From CAVQCJ01 sp963849365 (lineage in GTDB: Bacteria; Actinomycetota; Actinomycetes; Prado026), in NCBI GenBank assembly GCA_963849365.1, contig CAWKHA010000001.1, positions 868,001 through 932,000 of the forward strand: a stretch of 64,000 nt of DNA. Direction: 5' to 3'. The notes under the pieces are model-generated. The model ran no database searches. It was not told the origin of the DNA and saw only the letters and a list, made by a program, of their open reading frames with translations. This document shows positions 35,856 to 44,770 of this stretch, in pieces. Position 1 is the first letter of the stretch; the number at the start of each line of letters is the position of its first letter. The translations under genes and the position numbers were made by a program.

Positions 35856-36110
35856 CTACAGGTAGCGGCGCACCTGGGCGACGACGGACGCCACGGCCGC
35901 GGCGAGGCCGAGCACCAGCCCGACCACCAGGAACAGCGGCGACGTCTGCAGCCACGCGTCCAGCGCGATCCCGGCTCCGACGCCCACTGCGACGCAGCCC
36001 GCCGCGGTCGTCCCCAGCCCCACGAACGCCATGGCGCCGGGCAGCGGCTTCACCGGATCGGGCTTCGGCCGCGGGTCCTCCGGGGGCGGCTGCTCCGGCT
36101 GCGAGCTCAT
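35856..36110 (-). CDS. AtpZ/AtpI family protein
   Basis: An 84-residue protein with a Pro/Glu-rich N-terminus (residues 1-25) and two helices (about residues 28-48 and 55-78; GAGIALDAWL between them). This is the AtpZ-like pattern of small proteins at the head of ATP synthase operons. The ATG at 36110 was chosen because the upstream frame has no coding character. It is the first gene of the operon. Confidence 0.7.
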   Translation of the reverse strand: MSSQPEQPPPEDPRPKPDPVKPLPGAMAFVGLGTTAAGCVAVGVGAGIALDAWLQTSPLFLVVGLVLGLAAAVASVVAQVRRYL

Positions 36111-36271
36111 CGGCGCGACCGACGGGGACGGTGACCGGCGATGAGGTCGTCGACACCTGCGTCCCCTCTCGTCCTGCGGCTCGTCGTGGTCGTTCTGGCG
36201 GTGCAGTCCGGGCAGGCAGGAGGCCGACGGCCCCCAGCCGAGCCGCCGGTCCCGGCAGCCCGTGGTGGAGG

Positions 36272-36302
36272 ACTGTACACACAAAGCATCGTCCCATCCC
36301 AA
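36272..36302 (-). promoter_or_regulatory. Candidate promoter of the ATP synthase operon
   Basis: On the minus strand TTGGGA (36297-36302) and TACAGT (36272-36277) are 19 bases apart, about 160 bases before the AtpZ-like start. The sequence is AT-richer than its surroundings. Weak match; longer spacer than ideal. Confidence 0.25.
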
Positions 36303-36396
36303 CGGGGGCGACCGCATCCGGGGCGACGATCGAGGCGGCGGCCGAGAGATCGCGCGACCACGTTGTCGGGGCCCCCGACCGGCCCTCGCGGAGGGC

Positions 36397-37497
36397 TCAA
36401 ACGAGGGCTCCTGGGCGCAGCCGGGGCCACTGCACCAGCAGCACCAGCCCGACCAGCCCGGCCACCATCAGGGCGACCGCCAGGCCGACCGGCAGGACGG
36501 CCAGACCGACGGCGCCATAGGCGATCAGAGCGGTCCAGCCGTACATGATCAGCACCGCGCGGCGCTGCGTGTGCCCGATCTCGAGCAGGCGGTGGTGCAG
36601 GTGCTGCTTGTCCGGCGCGAACGGCGAGCGCCCGGCCCGGGTCCGGCGCAGCACCGCGAGCAACAGGTCGGCCACGGGCACGGCCAGCACCGCCAGCGGC
36701 AGCAGCAGCGGCACCCACACCGGCAGCACGACGTTGAGGTTGCCGAGCGAGCCGTAGTCGACCCGCCCGGTGAGCGTGATCGAGCAGGACGCCAGCAGCA
36801 GGCCGATCAGCATCGACCCCGAGTCGCCCATGAAGACCCTGGCCGGGTTGAAGTTGTGCACGAGGAAGCCGGCGCAGACCCCCACCAGCACGGCCGAGAT
36901 CAGCAGCGGGGTGGCCGCGTGGTCCGCGTCGTGCTGCACCGCGAGGATGTACGAGAACAGGAAGAACGCTCCGGCGGAGATGCCGACGACGCCCGCGGCC
37001 AGGCCGTCCAGGCCGTCGACGAAGTTCACCGCGTTCACAGTCACCACCACAGCGAGCACGGTGATGAGCGTCCCCGAAGTGGTGTCCAGGACGATGAGCT
37101 GGCCCGGCCACGGCAGCCAGAACAGCTGCACGCCCTGCAAGGCCATCAGGCCGGCCGCCAGGACCTGGCCCGCCAGCTTGGTGACCGCGTCCAGCCCCCA
37201 GACGTCGTCCACGACGCCGACGAGGCAGATGACCAGCGCACCGGTGAGCACCCCGCGCATCTCGTCGCCCGAGGTGAAGATGCGGTGCAGCAGCGGCAGC
37301 TTGGCGGCCACCGCCAGGGCCGCGAGCACGCCGACGAGCATCCCCACCCCGCCCAGGCGCGGGATCGGGACGTCGTGCACGTCCCGGTCGCGGATCTCGG
37401 CCAGGATGCCTGCCCGGATCGCACCCGCCCGCACCAGGCCGACGGCGAGGTAGGTGAAGGTCGCCGCGACCAGCAGGGTGAGGAGGTACTCGCGCAC
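36397..37497 (-). CDS. wecA: MraY/WecA-type glycosyl-1-phosphate transferase
   Basis: A 366-residue polytopic membrane enzyme. It transfers a sugar-1-phosphate from a UDP-sugar (probably UDP-GlcNAc) to a polyprenyl phosphate, starting arabinogalactan, teichoic acid or similar wall polymers. Visible motifs are VGVVDDVWG, NAVNFVDGLDGLA, the catalytic FMGDSGSM and the UDP-binding HLHHRLLEIGH. Ten or more helices are predicted. It follows glyA by eight bases in the operon; this position is conserved in actinomycetes. Confidence 0.92.
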   Translation of the reverse strand: MREYLLTLLVAATFTYLAVGLVRAGAIRAGILAEIRDRDVHDVPIPRLGGVGMLVGVLAALAVAAKLPLLHRIFTSGDEMRGVLTGALVICLVGVVDDVWGLDAVTKLAGQVLAAGLMALQGVQLFWLPWPGQLIVLDTTSGTLITVLAVVVTVNAVNFVDGLDGLAAGVVGISAGAFFLFSYILAVQHDADHAATPLLISAVLVGVCAGFLVHNFNPARVFMGDSGSMLIGLLLASCSITLTGRVDYGSLGNLNVVLPVWVPLLLPLAVLAVPVADLLLAVLRRTRAGRSPFAPDKQHLHHRLLEIGHTQRRAVLIMYGWTALIAYGAVGLAVLPVGLAVALMVAGLVGLVLLVQWPRLRPGALV

Positions 37498-37505
37498 CTG
37501 CCGGC

Positions 37506-38774
37506 TTAACCGCGCGGGTACGCCGGGTGCGCCCCGACCAACGCGCCCACCGCCCGGCCCACGTCGGCGGCGGCCGAACCGTCGGCGTCACGCACGGCGC
37601 GGCCGATGAGCCCGGCGATCTCCTTCATGTCCGTCTCGGTCATGCCCTGGGTGGTGACCGCCGGAGTGCCGACACGGATGCCGGAGCCGATCGCCGGCGG
37701 CTGCGGGTCGTACGGGATCGCGTTCTTGTTCAGAGTGATGCGCGCGGTGTCGCAGCGGGTCTCCGCCTCGGTCCCGGTCACGCCGACGCTCTGCAGGTCG
37801 ATGAGCGCGAGGTGCGTGTCGGTGCCGCCCGAGACCGGACGCATGCCCTCCTCGGCGAGCCCGGCGGCGAGGGCCTGCGCGTTCGCGATGACCTGCCGCG
37901 CGTACTCCTGGTAGGCCGGCTGCGCGGCCTCGAGCAGGGCGACCGCCTTCCCGGCGACGCAGTGCATGAGCGGCCCGCCCTGCATCATCGGGAACACGGC
38001 CTTGTCGACGGCCGCGGCGTGCTCGGCCCGGCTGAGGATCATGCCGCCGCGCGGCCCGCGCAGGACCTTGTGCGTGGTGAAGGTGACGACGTCGGCGTAC
38101 GGGACCGGGCTGGGGATCGCCTTGCCGGCCACCAGGCCGATGAAGTGCGCGGCGTCGACCATGAGGATCGCGCCGGCGTCGTCCGCGATCGACCGGAACG
38201 CCTCGAAGTCGATGAGACGCGGGTACGCAGTGGCGCCGCAGATGATCATCTTGGGGCGGTGCTGGAGGGCCAGCGAGCGCACCTCGTCGTAGTCGATGAG
38301 CTCGGTGTCCTGGCGCACGCCGTACGAGACGATGTCGAACCACTTGCCGGAGAAGTTGACCTTGGAGCCGTGGGTGAGGTGGCCGCCGTGCGGCAGGCTC
38401 ATCGCGAGCACCTTCTCGCCCGGCTTCACGAACGCGCCGTACGCCGCGATGTTCGCGCTGGCACCCGAGTGCGGCTGCAGGTTGGCGTGGTCCGCGCCGA
38501 AGAGCGCCTTGGCCCGCTCGATGCCGATGTTCTCGGCCTTGTCCACCTCCGAGCACCCGCCGTAGTAGCGCCGGCCGGGATAGCCCTCCGCGTACTTGTT
38601 GCTCAGCGTCGACCCGACAGCCGCCAGCACGGCCGGCGACGTGAAGTTCTCGCTGGCGATCAGCTGCAGCCCGCCGCGCAGCCGGTCCAGCTCGCCGAGG
38701 ACCACCTCCGCGATCTGCGGGTCTTCCGCCTGCAGCGCGGCGAAGTCGGGACCCCAGAAGGGAACGTCGGTCAT
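37506..38774 (-). CDS. glyA: Serine hydroxymethyltransferase
   Basis: A 422-residue PLP enzyme that interconverts serine and glycine, supplying methylene-tetrahydrofolate. It has LIASENFTS (about residues 38-46), NKYAEGYPGRRYYGG and the PLP-binding Lys in VTFTTHKVLRGPRGG. The length is normal. A 105-base leader separates it from the phosphatase gene upstream; I see no riboswitch in it. Confidence 0.97.
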   Translation of the reverse strand: MTDVPFWGPDFAALQAEDPQIAEVVLGELDRLRGGLQLIASENFTSPAVLAAVGSTLSNKYAEGYPGRRYYGGCSEVDKAENIGIERAKALFGADHANLQPHSGASANIAAYGAFVKPGEKVLAMSLPHGGHLTHGSKVNFSGKWFDIVSYGVRQDTELIDYDEVRSLALQHRPKMIICGATAYPRLIDFEAFRSIADDAGAILMVDAAHFIGLVAGKAIPSPVPYADVVTFTTHKVLRGPRGGMILSRAEHAAAVDKAVFPMMQGGPLMHCVAGKAVALLEAAQPAYQEYARQVIANAQALAAGLAEEGMRPVSGGTDTHLALIDLQSVGVTGTEAETRCDTARITLNKNAIPYDPQPPAIGSGIRVGTPAVTTQGMTETDMKEIAGLIGRAVRDADGSAAADVGRAVGALVGAHPAYPRG

Positions 38775-38879
38775 CGGGCCTCCCGGTCGGGCGGTGCCGC
38801 GCGCGCGGCCACGTGGGGCAGGTCGGGGTGGACTGTCCGGGCGGAGTCTACGACCGTCGGTCGCCGCGCCGGGGACCGG

Positions 38880-39482
38880 TCACAACGGGGCCAGGATCGC
38901 GCGGATCGCGGACTCGATCTGCGTGGCTGTCGCGGCGAAGACATCCGGCGCCGCACCGAACGGGTCGTCGATGTCGTCGGCCGCGCGGCTCGCCGGCGGG
39001 TGCAGCCCGCGCAGCTCCGCCGCGGCCGCGCCCAGGGCCCTCAGGCGGGCCCCCGGACTCCCGGCCGGCAGCGAGCCGGCGGGGACGTACCCGGCGAGGC
39101 GGGCCAGCTCCAGCAGGGTGAAGGTCCGCCGCAGGGCCCTCGGCTCGAGCTCGAGCACCTGCCCCTTGTGGTCCGCCGTGGCCGTGACCAGAAGGTCGGC
39201 CCAGGCCAGCTGCGGCTCGCGCAGCCAGGTGGCCGTGAAGCCGTCCACCGCGAGGCCGCGCGACACCAGCTCGCGAGCCGCCGGTGCGTTCATCGGCCCG
39301 CCGGCGTGCCCGCCGTACGTGCCTGCGCTGTGCACGAGGACGTCGGTCACCGAGCCGAAGCGCGCCGCGAGCTCGGCCCGCATGATGCGCTCGGCCATCG
39401 GCGACCGGCAGATGTTGCCAGTGCAGACGTGCAGTACGTGCAGGGCCCGGGCGGTCGGGCCGGGCGTCGCGGGCTCCGTCAC
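38880..39482 (-). CDS. Low-molecular-weight protein tyrosine phosphatase
   Basis: A 200-residue LMW-PTP/arsenate-reductase-fold protein. The P-loop CTGNICRS holds the nucleophile Cys20 and Arg26. The general acid Asp is probably in DIDDPFGA late in the sequence. In actinomycetes the protein next to Sua5 and glyA is of unknown substrate. Its ATG overlaps the stop of the upstream Sua5-type gene by four bases. Confidence 0.9.
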   Translation of the reverse strand: MTEPATPGPTARALHVLHVCTGNICRSPMAERIMRAELAARFGSVTDVLVHSAGTYGGHAGGPMNAPAARELVSRGLAVDGFTATWLREPQLAWADLLVTATADHKGQVLELEPRALRRTFTLLELARLAGYVPAGSLPAGSPGARLRALGAAAAELRGLHPPASRAADDIDDPFGAAPDVFAATATQIESAIRAILAPL

Positions 39483-40126
39483 GGGGCGACCTGCAGGTCG
39501 GGGCAGACGGTGCGCAGCTCGTCCAGGCCGACTGCCCCGGTCCGCAGGACCGTCGGGACCTCGCCGGTCAGGTCGACGATCGTGGACGGGACCGCCGCGC
39601 CGCTCGGGCCTCCGTCGAGGTAGACGCTCACCGACTCGCCGAGCTGGGCCTGGGCCTCTTCCACTGTCGTGGCGGGCAGCTCCCCGGAGCGGTTGGCCGA
39701 GCTGACGGCCATGGGTCCGACCTCGGTGAGCAGCTCGATCGCGACCGGGTGCAACGGCATCCGCAAAGCCACCGAGCCGTCGGTGTCGCCTAGGTCCCAG
39801 ACCAGCGACGGCGCCTGCCGCACGACGACGGTCAGCCCGCCGGGCCAGAACGCCTCGACGAGGGCGTGCGCCACCGACGGGAGGCCGAAGGTGAGGCCGC
39901 TGATCGTGCGCGGCGAACCGACCAGCACCGGAAGTGGCATGTCCCGCCCGCGCCCCTTGGCCGCCAGCAGCGCGGCGACGCCGTCCGGTGAGAAGGCGTC
40001 GGTGCCAAGTCCGTAGACCGTGTCGGTGGGAAGGACGACCAGCGCACCGCGCCGCGCGGCAGCTGCAGCCTGCTCCAGGCCGCGCCGGCGCTCGTCGGCG
40101 TCGTCGCAGTCGAACCGGCGGCTCAT
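39479..40126 (-). CDS. tsaC: L-threonylcarbamoyladenylate synthase (YrdC/Sua5)
   Basis: A 215-residue YrdC-domain protein making threonylcarbamoyl-AMP for the t6A modification of ANN-decoding tRNAs. It has VVLPTDTVYGLGTDA (about residues 30-44), KGRGRDMPLPVLV and SSANRSGELPATT. The N-terminal 20 residues are variable. The ATG at 40126 overlaps the prmC stop by four bases; a longer frame upstream is inside prmC. Confidence 0.93.
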   Translation of the reverse strand: MSRRFDCDDADERRRGLEQAAAAARRGALVVLPTDTVYGLGTDAFSPDGVAALLAAKGRGRDMPLPVLVGSPRTISGLTFGLPSVAHALVEAFWPGGLTVVVRQAPSLVWDLGDTDGSVALRMPLHPVAIELLTEVGPMAVSSANRSGELPATTVEEAQAQLGESVSVYLDGGPSGAAVPSTIVDLTGEVPTVLRTGAVGLDELRTVCPDLQVAP

Positions 40127-41049
40127 CGCCCCTCCGTCCGCAGTCCCCCCGCCGGGCCGGTGGCGACCTGGGTCCGGCGGGCCGTGGTGAACCGGTCGCG
40201 ACCGGCCAGGTCGCGGTGGTCGGCGACCTGCTCCCATCCTCCCTGCTCGGCCAGCGCCGCCGGCACCGCCGCGCCCTGCACGTCGGCGTGCTCCACGACG
40301 AACCAGCCCCCGGGCCGGAGCAGGCCCGCGGCCCGAGCGGCGACGGCGCGGAGCACCTCGAGGCCGTCCGGTCCGTGGCCCCACAGGGCCGCCGGCGGGT
40401 CGTGCGCCAGCACCTCGGGGTCGCGCACGAGGCCGTCGTCGGGGATGTACGGCGGGTTGCTCACCACCACGTCCACGCTTCCGTCGAGCTCGGTCAGGGC
40501 CGTGGCCGCGTCGCCCGCGTGCAGCCGCACGGCGGACCCGGCCAGGTTGCGCGCGGCCCACCCGAGCGCCACCGGGTCGAGCTCCACGGCGTGCACGACG
40601 GCCTGCGGTACCTCGTCGGCGACCGACAGGGCGATGACACCGCAACCGGCGCACAGGTCGACCACGAGCGGCGCCCGGCCGGCGGTGGCCACGTCGCGAG
40701 CCCGGTCGATGGCCCAGCCCGCCACGACCTCGGTCTCGGGCCGCGGGATGAACACGCCGGGACCGACGGCGACCTCCACGTGCCGGAAGGCCACGGTCCC
40801 GACGATGTACTGCAACGGGACGCGGCGCTCGCGGCGCGCGACCGCAGCGGTGAAACGGGCCAGCTCCGGCCCCTCCAGCCGGTCCACCGAGCGCAGCCCG
40901 CCCCGCCGTACCCCCAGGGCCCAGGCGGCCAGCTCCTCCGCGTCGTAGCGCGGCGACGGGACGCCGGCCGCCTCCAGCCGGCGCGCGGCGTCGGCGAGCA
41001 GCGCCCGCAGACCCGACCCGGCCCGGACGCTACGAGCGGGGTCAGCCAT
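40123..41049 (-). CDS. prmC: Release-factor glutamine N5-methyltransferase
   Basis: A 308-residue PrmC. It methylates the Gln of the GGQ motif in release factors RF1 and RF2. The C-terminal SAM-binding domain has VVDLCAGCGVIAL (about residues 129-141), and NPPY at 198-201 is the catalytic motif. The N-terminal helical domain is normal. It is the next gene after prfA, its substrate, and overlaps the prfA stop by eight bases. Confidence 0.95.
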   Translation of the reverse strand: MADPARSVRAGSGLRALLADAARRLEAAGVPSPRYDAEELAAWALGVRRGGLRSVDRLEGPELARFTAAVARRERRVPLQYIVGTVAFRHVEVAVGPGVFIPRPETEVVAGWAIDRARDVATAGRAPLVVDLCAGCGVIALSVADEVPQAVVHAVELDPVALGWAARNLAGSAVRLHAGDAATALTELDGSVDVVVSNPPYIPDDGLVRDPEVLAHDPPAALWGHGPDGLEVLRAVAARAAGLLRPGGWFVVEHADVQGAAVPAALAEQGGWEQVADHRDLAGRDRFTTARRTQVATGPAGGLRTEGR

Positions 41050-42112
41050 CGCCGGCGAGCCGGGCGGCCAGGTCGGCGTCCATCGCGGACTGCACGACCG
41101 GGTCGAGGTCGCCGTCGAGGACCTGGTCGAGGTTGTAGGCCTTGTAGCCCGTCCGGTGGTCGGCGATGCGGTTCTCGGGATAGTTGTACGTGCGGATCCG
41201 CTCGGACCGGTCCACGGTGCGCACCTGGCTGCGGCGCGCGTCGGAGGCGGCCGCGTCCGCGCTCTCCTGCGCCGCTGCGAGCAGCCGGGCCCGCAGGATG
41301 CGCAGCGCGGACTCCTTGTTCTGCAGCTGGGACTTCTCGTTCTGGCAGGACACGACGATCCCCGTCGGCAGGTGCGTGATGCGTACGGCCGAGTCGGTGG
41401 TGTTGACGCTCTGGCCGCCGGGACCGCTGGAACGGTAGACGTCGACACGCAGGTCGTTCGGGTCGACGTTCACGTCGACCTCCTCCGCCTCGGCGAGCAC
41501 GAGCACCCCGGCCGCGGAGGTGTGGATGCGGCCCTGCGACTCGGTCGCGGGCACCCGCTGCACGCGGTGCACACCGCCCTCGTACTTCAGCCGTGCCCAG
41601 GGCGCGTCCCCGGGCTCCGGCGTGCCGCGTGCCTTGACCGCGACCGAGACGTCCTTGTAGCCGCCGAGGTCGGACTCCTGCGCGTCGAGCACCTCCGCCT
41701 TCCAGCCACGGCGCTCGGCGTACCGCAGGTACATCCGCAGCAGGTCGCCGGCGAAGAGCGCGGACTCGTCGCCGCCCTCCCCCGCCTTGACCTCGAGGAT
41801 CACGTCGCGGTCGTCGTCCGGGTCGCGCGGGACCAGGAGCAGCGCGAGCTTGTCCTCGAGGGCTGCGCGCTGGGTGGCGAGCTGGCCTGCCTCGGCGGCG
41901 AAGGCCGCGTCGTCCCGGCCGAGCTCGGTCGCGGCCTCGAGGTCGTCGCCCGCCTGCTTCCAGGCCTGGTACGTGGACACGACCGGGCCCAGCTGGGCGT
42001 ACCTGCGTCCGAGCGCCCGGGCGGTCGCCTGGTCAGCGTGCACGCCAGGGTCGGCAAGGCGCCGCTCGAGGTCCGCGTGCTCGGCCACCAGCCCCTCGAC
42101 CTGCTCGAACAT
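41042..42112 (-). CDS. prfA: Peptide chain release factor 1
   Basis: A 356-residue RF1 that reads UAA and UAG. The PxT codon-recognition motif is PAT at residues 188-190 and the GGQ motif is at 232-234 within SSGPGGQSVN. The ATG at 42112 fits the family N-terminus; a GTG two codons upstream (42118) is also possible. It heads the prfA-prmC-Sua5 operon. Confidence 0.97.
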   Translation of the reverse strand: MFEQVEGLVAEHADLERRLADPGVHADQATARALGRRYAQLGPVVSTYQAWKQAGDDLEAATELGRDDAAFAAEAGQLATQRAALEDKLALLLVPRDPDDDRDVILEVKAGEGGDESALFAGDLLRMYLRYAERRGWKAEVLDAQESDLGGYKDVSVAVKARGTPEPGDAPWARLKYEGGVHRVQRVPATESQGRIHTSAAGVLVLAEAEEVDVNVDPNDLRVDVYRSSGPGGQSVNTTDSAVRITHLPTGIVVSCQNEKSQLQNKESALRILRARLLAAAQESADAAASDARRSQVRTVDRSERIRTYNYPENRIADHRTGYKAYNLDQVLDGDLDPVVQSAMDADLAARLAGDG

Positions 42113-42143
42113 GCTCACCACCCCTCCTCCCCCCACGTTGCCG

Positions 42144-42200
42144 TGATCATGAGAGATGTCTGCTGTTGGGGACCTCAGCCGTGTACATCTCTCATGATCA
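42144..42200. repeat. 16-bp perfect inverted repeat
   Basis: TGATCATGAGAGATGT (42144-42159) and its exact reverse complement (42185-42200) flank a 25-base loop between prfA and rpmE. Adjacent CCG and CGG extend the stem past a one-base bulge. The arms are AT-rich compared with the genome and no T-run follows, so it is not an ordinary intrinsic terminator. It could be a dispersed intergenic repeat or a protein-binding site. Confidence 0.85.
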
Positions 42201-42260
42201 GCGGGGAAATGACGGACGGCGCCGCCCTGGGCTGGACCCGGGGCGGCGCCGTCAGCGCAG

Positions 42261-42482
42261 CTATTTGGAGGCGGCCGACTTCTTGCCGAACCGCTGCTCG
42301 AACTTGGCGACGCGGCCGCCGGTATCGAGGATCTTCTGCTTGCCCGTGTAGAACGGGTGGCAGGCCGAGCACACGTCCGCGTGGATCACGCCGTTCTTGG
42401 CGGTGCTCCGCGTCACGAAGGTGTTGCCGCAGGTACACGTCACCTGCGTCTCCCGGTACTCCGGGTGGATGTCGGGCTTCAC
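42261..42482 (-). CDS. rpmE: 50S ribosomal protein L31
   Basis: A 73-residue L31 of the zinc-containing type. The N-terminus MKPDIHPEY is typical. The zinc ligands are in CTCGNTF (Cys16, Cys18) and VCSACHPFY (Cys38, Cys41). The GTG-free ATG start has CAGGAGAG upstream. It lies between rho and prfA, as in most actinomycetes. Confidence 0.97.
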   Translation of the reverse strand: MKPDIHPEYRETQVTCTCGNTFVTRSTAKNGVIHADVCSACHPFYTGKQKILDTGGRVAKFEQRFGKKSAASK

Positions 42483-42650
42483 TGGTCTCTCCTGTCAGTT
42501 CGTCGGCGCCGGGTCGCCCGCCCGAAGGGGTGGACGTGAACCGGACCTGTCGAGCGCGACCCAGTGTGGCAGTCGCGGCCGTGTGCACCCAACATGGCCG
42601 TGGCACCGCCCATTCCGGTCGCCGCTCGGGCCGTGCCGGGTCGCCGGCTG

Positions 42651-44513
42651 CTAGTCGTCCGAGCCGTTCGACATCGGCGTGGTCTTCTGGACCTGCAGCA
42701 GGAACTCGTAGTTGCTCTTGGTCTCCCGCAGCTTGTTGATCAGCAGCTCGATGGCCTGCTGGCTGTCGAGCGCGTGCAGCACACGCCGCAGCTTCCAGAC
42801 AATCTTGAGCTCCTCCGGTGCCAGCAGGATCTCCTCCTTACGGGTACCGGAAGGGTCGACGTCCACCGCGGGGAAGATCCGCTTGTCCGCGAGCTTGCGG
42901 TCGAGCTTGAGCTCCATGTTGCCGGTGCCCTTGAACTCCTCGAAGATCACGTCGTCCATCTTCGAGCCGGTCTCCACCAGGGCCGTGGCCAGGACGGTGA
43001 GCGAGCCGCCGTCCTCGATGTTCCTGGCGGCGCCGAAGAACCGCTTGGGCGGGTAGAGGGCGCTGGAGTCCACACCGCCGGACAGGATGCGACCGGAGGC
43101 CGGTGCGGCCAGGTTGTACGCACGGCCGAGGCGGGTCATCGAGTCCAGCAGCACGACCACGTCGTGGCCGAGCTCGACGAGTCGCTTGGCGCGCTCGATG
43201 GCCAGCTCGGCGATGACGGTGTGGTCCTCGGCCGGGCGGTCGAAGGTCGAGGCGATGACCTCGCCCTTCACCGACCGCTGCATGTCGGTGACCTCCTCCG
43301 GCCGCTCGTCGACGAGCACGACCATGAGGTGCACCTCGGGGTTGTTGGTGCTGATCGCGTTCGCGATCGCCTGCAGCACCATCGTCTTGCCGGCCTTGGG
43401 CGGCGAGACGATCAGGCCACGCTGCCCCTTGCCGATCGGCGCGACGATGTCGATGACCCTGGCGGTGAGGTTCGCCGGGTCGTTCTCGAGCCGGAGCCGG
43501 TCCTGCGGGTACAGCGGGGTCAGCTTGTTGAACTCCGCCCGATTGCGCGCCGTCTCGGGGTCCAGCCCGTTCACCGTGTCCAGCCGGACCAGCGCGTTGA
43601 ACTTGTCCCGGCGCTCGCCCTCCTTCGGCTGGCGGACCGCACCGGTGACGGCGTCGCCCTTGCGCAGGCCGTGCTTGCGGACCTGGGCCAGGGTGACGTA
43701 GACGTCGTTGGGGCCGGGCAGGTAGCCACTGGTGCGGACGAACCCGTAGTTGTCCAGGACGTCGAGGATTCCGGCCACCGGGAGCAGTACGTCGTCCTCG
43801 GCGATGACGGGCTCGGCCTCGCCGCCGAAGCGGTCGGTGCGCTCGCGGCCACCACGGCTGCGGTCACGGCCGCGACCGCGGCGCCGGCGGCGCCCGCCGC
43901 GCTCGTCGTCCTCGTCGAAGTAGCGGTTCTGGCCGCCCGGCTGGGTCTGCTGGGCCTGGCCACCCTGCTGGTTCGGCTGGGCCTGGCCACCCTGGCCACC
44001 CTGGCCGCCCTGCTGGTTCTGGCCGCCCTGCTGTCCGCGCTGGCGCTGGTCACCGCGGCCGCCGCGGTCCCGCGTGCGGGGCGCCGCCTCGGCGCCCGGT
44101 TCGGCACCGCCCTCGGCGGCAGCCGCGGGCTGCGGCGGAGCCTGCGTGGTCGTGCCCGTCGAGCCGTCACCGCCGGGGGTGTCCTCGGCGGAGCGGCGGC
44201 CGGAGGCGTCCTGGTCGGCGCGAGCCTGCGGCGCGGGCGCCGCTGTGGCGCCGGACTGCGCGGCCGTGATGGCCTCGATCAGCTGGCCCTTGCGCATGCG
44301 CGCGGTGCCGCTGATGCCGAGGCCGGAGGCGACCTGCTGCAGCTCGGCCAGGACCATGCCGTTCAGGCCGCCGCCGGAACGGCGACGGGAGGCACTGCCG
44401 GCGGTGCCGTTGGTCTCGGCAGGGTCGGAGCCGTTGGATGAGCCGGTGTCCGGCTGGGGGACCGACTGGTCGGCCGGTCGCGCGTCGACGACGTCGGTGG
44501 TCGTGTCGCTCAC
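42651..44513 (-). CDS. rho: Transcription termination factor Rho
   Basis: A 620-residue Rho hexameric RNA helicase. Residues 40-75 form the Rho N-domain; residues 100-220 are a Gln/Gly/Arg-rich insert typical of actinobacterial Rho. The cold-shock-like RNA-binding domain (GFVRTSGYLPGPNDVYV) follows, then the motor with Walker A PPKAGKTM, VLVDERPEEVTDM and the Q-loop region. The start is GTG at 44513 with AAGGAAT upstream; an in-frame extension beyond it has no Rho similarity. The 257-base leader is long enough for autoregulation, which is known for rho elsewhere. Confidence 0.97.
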   Translation of the reverse strand: MSDTTTDVVDARPADQSVPQPDTGSSNGSDPAETNGTAGSASRRRSGGGLNGMVLAELQQVASGLGISGTARMRKGQLIEAITAAQSGATAAPAPQARADQDASGRRSAEDTPGGDGSTGTTTQAPPQPAAAAEGGAEPGAEAAPRTRDRGGRGDQRQRGQQGGQNQQGGQGGQGGQAQPNQQGGQAQQTQPGGQNRYFDEDDERGGRRRRRGRGRDRSRGGRERTDRFGGEAEPVIAEDDVLLPVAGILDVLDNYGFVRTSGYLPGPNDVYVTLAQVRKHGLRKGDAVTGAVRQPKEGERRDKFNALVRLDTVNGLDPETARNRAEFNKLTPLYPQDRLRLENDPANLTARVIDIVAPIGKGQRGLIVSPPKAGKTMVLQAIANAISTNNPEVHLMVVLVDERPEEVTDMQRSVKGEVIASTFDRPAEDHTVIAELAIERAKRLVELGHDVVVLLDSMTRLGRAYNLAAPASGRILSGGVDSSALYPPKRFFGAARNIEDGGSLTVLATALVETGSKMDDVIFEEFKGTGNMELKLDRKLADKRIFPAVDVDPSGTRKEEILLAPEELKIVWKLRRVLHALDSQQAIELLINKLRETKSNYEFLLQVQKTTPMSNGSDD

Positions 44514-44770
44514 AGATGCATTCCTTAAGGAAGCGGGATCGAGACGTGCACCCAGATCGAGCGGTGGCGGGCTCGCACGTCGCTGGACCACCCGGGTATG
44601 CCGAGAGAGCTGGCGTACAGAGGGGGTTCGGTGGAGCACCGGCCCGTCGTGCGCCTGGTGCGATGCACACAGTAACACCTCGACGAGCCGTTCCCTTCCC
44701 CCCGGCCAGGTGTGTTGCCTGGTCGTGACCTGCCGACCCCGGCCCGCCGGCTCCGGAGGCAGCAGCTCGT

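Noticed and set aside
42144..42200. Inverted repeat considered as an intrinsic terminator
   Set aside because: The stem is AT-rich for this genome and no T-run follows on either strand.
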